Under the pieces are notes generated by a model, which saw only the letters and a list, made by a program, of their open reading frames with translations, ran no database searches and had not been told where the DNA came from. Shown here piece after piece: positions 61,663 to 64,000 of a DNA stretch of 64,000 nucleotides. The DNA is taken from positions 98,054,211 through 98,118,210 of the forward strand of contig JAKCOZ010000001.1 of the NCBI GenBank assembly GCA_022605955.1, written 5' to 3'. Source of the DNA: Rallus limicola. Lineage: Eukaryota > Chordata > Aves > Gruiformes > Rallidae. Within the stretch, counting starts at the first letter, position 1; each line of letters opens with the position of its first letter. A program made the position numbers and the translations under genes.

Positions 61663-63829
61663 TTACATTAATCTCCTATTACATTGTCACCTATTAACAT
61701 ATCAACTAAATGTAAAGCTATGAATCAGATTTGATACTATTCATTTTCAGAATTTTCTTTTTAATTCTAGCTACAAATAAATAATCAGTAAATAAATTCC
61801 ATTTTGCAATCAGTATGAGGAGGAAATCTAGCAACCTGTAATTCAAGGGGAAAATCCTTCCTACTATTTTGTATCCTTTTAGTTATTTGGTCCAGATATG
61901 ATGATCATACACTCCACAATGTCATTTTTACCTTTTGAGATCTTTTAGAGTGTAGAGCAAATCTGATTGCATTTCAAACTCTCCTTTCCCCTGGATAATA
62001 AGTTCAGTTCAAAATATCTGATATTTCTTCAAATTTAGACACTTCAAACCCCAATGTAGCATATAAAGTAATTTGTGGTTTTAAACATTGGTTTCCACTC
62101 TCACATATAAATGCAAATATAATGTTTTCCATTAGAATAACTCTGCCTCGTGCTTTTTTAATAGAGGCATTGGAGACCAAAAAGTAGAGTAGAATCCAAT
62201 TTGATAATATTGCATCTTCTCTCTGGGCTCCAATCTAAATATTTCCATCTGTCAGATTTCTTATTTAATATTCTAAATAATGGCAGTTTCAGGAAAAAAG
62301 GGAACAGTCATTTTTATTTCACTTTCTTTTGCCAGGCTTTGGTGGTCTTACAGTTTCTTCTTGGATTGCAGAAATGTGTGTGTGAAGATTTATAGTCCTT
62401 TCCTCTGCCAAGAAGTCTCCTAGAAATCCAAGGTGTCCTTTGCAAACATTCACAATCAAACATATTTTTTAGTTTTAAAAAAAAAAATAAAATAACCACA
62501 CTACCCAAAACCTAGACTCAGATCTCTTCTAAAGTGGAGGGAAGTGTGGAAAAATAAGCTTTCTTTGTGTAAATGCAGGAAACAAGACACTTTCATGACA
62601 GAATCTGTTGTCATGATGCCAGCCTCAAATGCTTCTACCACCTCTGACATTGTCTAAATGAATATAGAGCACCCAACACCTCCCAGGCTAGACAGTAAAC
62701 TGATAAATTTCTGTGACATTTGCTGGGAACGGGAGGAAAATCATGATCAAGCAGTTCTGGGAAATTAAAAGGTCAAAATATCACATGAAAAAGCAAGATT
62801 CAATTTTTAACACTCCACTTTCTAGTGAACCTTGCTAAAGCAGCTGTTGGTGAGCATCCACTTTTATGTACTGCTTTATGGTTTGATGTGATTCAGCCAT
62901 AAGCAATTGCTTTGAGTTAAAGACTTGATGTGTAAGGTTATAGTTGACTAGTTTGGTGTTTTGGTTTGTTTTTCCTTAAAGCCCTTACATCCAGAAAATA
63001 ACATTTTTTTAATGTTATTTTATTGTTTAATTCCAATTTTAATATCCAAAAAGGTTTTCTACTTTTTTTTTTGTTATTTTGAGTATCTGCTTTAAGTCAG
63101 ATATTTAAAATGCCAAGGAAATACAGGATCCAATACACAATAGAATATAAAAGATCTACAAATCAATGCCTGCCCCTCATCCAAGGTCTGCTTAGGAGTA
63201 AATGTCAGGAAAATACAGAGAAATCTCCCAACATGTCCTATATGAGAGTCCAAAACCCATGAATTCTGTAATGAAAAGTAAATAAATGACTCTGTCCTTC
63301 ACTGCCAAGCTGTTAATCCATAATGTGGAGTTGGCCTCTGTTGTTGTCAACTGTGATATATAAATCACATCAGACAAAACAAGAACCAGTCTGACCCTTT
63401 ATCCGTTCCTTAAGCCCAATGCAAAAATTTAAAATGCCTAAAATATTTTCCCCCCATTTTCTTTCCCCCTTTTCACATCTCACATGCTGGTTTCTACTGG
63501 GATGGGGAGAGTGGAAAAGTGTGTAGGAGCCTGTTTATATTGTTCTATGAGGAATTTTGGCCTGATATCCTAAACCAAAGTGCTTTCAATAAGACCACCC
63601 CACCCACTGTTTGGTCCTTCATAAAACAATGACTCCTGCTGCTCAGGACTTCTGGGAACGGGACTGTGTGTGGAAAGCAGCTTAGCAAACAAGGTGTCAT
63701 ACTCAGGGATGACACAGAACAAAAGCAATATTGGAGGGAGAAAGATAGAAGGAGAGTTGACCTTTTAGGAAAACAGAAGATTAAGAAAGGAAACACTGGC
63801 TGAAAGAGTTAAAGAGAAAGAAACAGATA
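61663..63829. other. unique sequence, no gene seen
   Basis: About 2.2 kb of AT-rich single-copy DNA. No exon, RNA gene or further repeat recognised. Confidence 0.55.
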
Positions 63830-64000
63830 ATAGTTTGGGTTGGAAGGAACCTCAAAGATCACCTAATTCCACCCCCCTCCCATGGGCAGGGACAACCTCT
63901 GTTACACCAGGTTGGCCAAAGCCCCATCCAACCTGGCCTTAAACACTGTCAGGGAGGGGGCAGCCACACCTTCTCAGGACCTCACCACTCTCACAGTGAG
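63830..64000 (-). mobile_element. CR1 3' fragment, cut by window end
   Basis: The plus strand reads 'tagtttgggttggaaggaac', 'ctcaaagatcacctaattcc', 'catgggcagggacaacctc', 'aggttggccaaagccccatc' and 'aacctggccttaaacactg', the reversed 3' end of a CR1 subfamily with 'gggacacct'-type sequence. The octamer tail at its 3' end (left side here) is lost. The element continues beyond 64000, so its true 5' limit is unknown. Confidence 0.92.

Noticed and set aside
1..64000. CRISPR, operon, toxin or other prokaryotic-type systems
   Set aside because: The window is avian nuclear DNA by its CR1 and ERV content. No regularly spaced unique-spacer repeats, ribosome-binding sites or compact gene runs are present.

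Overview
This window is vertebrate nuclear DNA from a bird. The evidence is the repeat content: many CR1 non-LTR retrotransposon copies, several ending in the avian-type tail built on the octamer ATTCTATG, and two families of avian endogenous-retrovirus LTRs. Between the repeats the DNA is AT-rich single-copy sequence. I could not support any host protein-coding gene, tRNA gene or CRISPR array. The open frames are short and scattered. The only frames with recognisable protein content belong to dead CR1 elements. I read the region as intergenic or deep-intronic.

Layout. 1-15.5 kb: mostly unique sequence, with one well-preserved solo LTR (family A, minus strand, 1716-2304, exact 5-bp target duplication) and an old CR1 scrap just after it. 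15.5-17.5 kb: a repeat cluster made of a minus-strand CR1 3' fragment, a 5S rRNA-derived sequence joined to its 5' side in the same orientation, and a long family B LTR. 17.5-34 kb: mostly unique, with an (ATGG)n microsatellite, a CR1 whose terminal reading frame is still open (24525-25270), a CR1 tail and several A/C-rich tracts. 34-37.1 kb: a 57-bp LTR A remnant and an LTR A copy flanked by an 8-bp direct repeat. 37.1-42.6 kb: unique.

42.65-47.44 kb holds a near full-length CR1 on the plus strand, with recognisable ORF1, endonuclease and reverse-transcriptase remnants. It is broken by stops and frameshifts, by an internal deletion that removes RT motif A, and by a family B LTR inserted in the RT region with an exact 5-bp target duplication. 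47.4-64 kb: another CR1 3' fragment, an LTR A that itself carries a nested CR1 tail (49798-50462), a 5'-truncated LTR B (56878-57665), and two minus-strand CR1 fragments, the last running off the window end.

The nesting gives a relative chronology: the CR1 at 42.65 kb predates the LTR B inside it, and the LTR A at 49.8 kb predates the CR1 tail inside it. I did not find a new functional system. The most unusual object is the 5S rRNA/CR1 junction at about 16.0 kb, which looks like a chimeric retrocopy. All family assignments rest on recognition of consensus features by eye, not on a database search.
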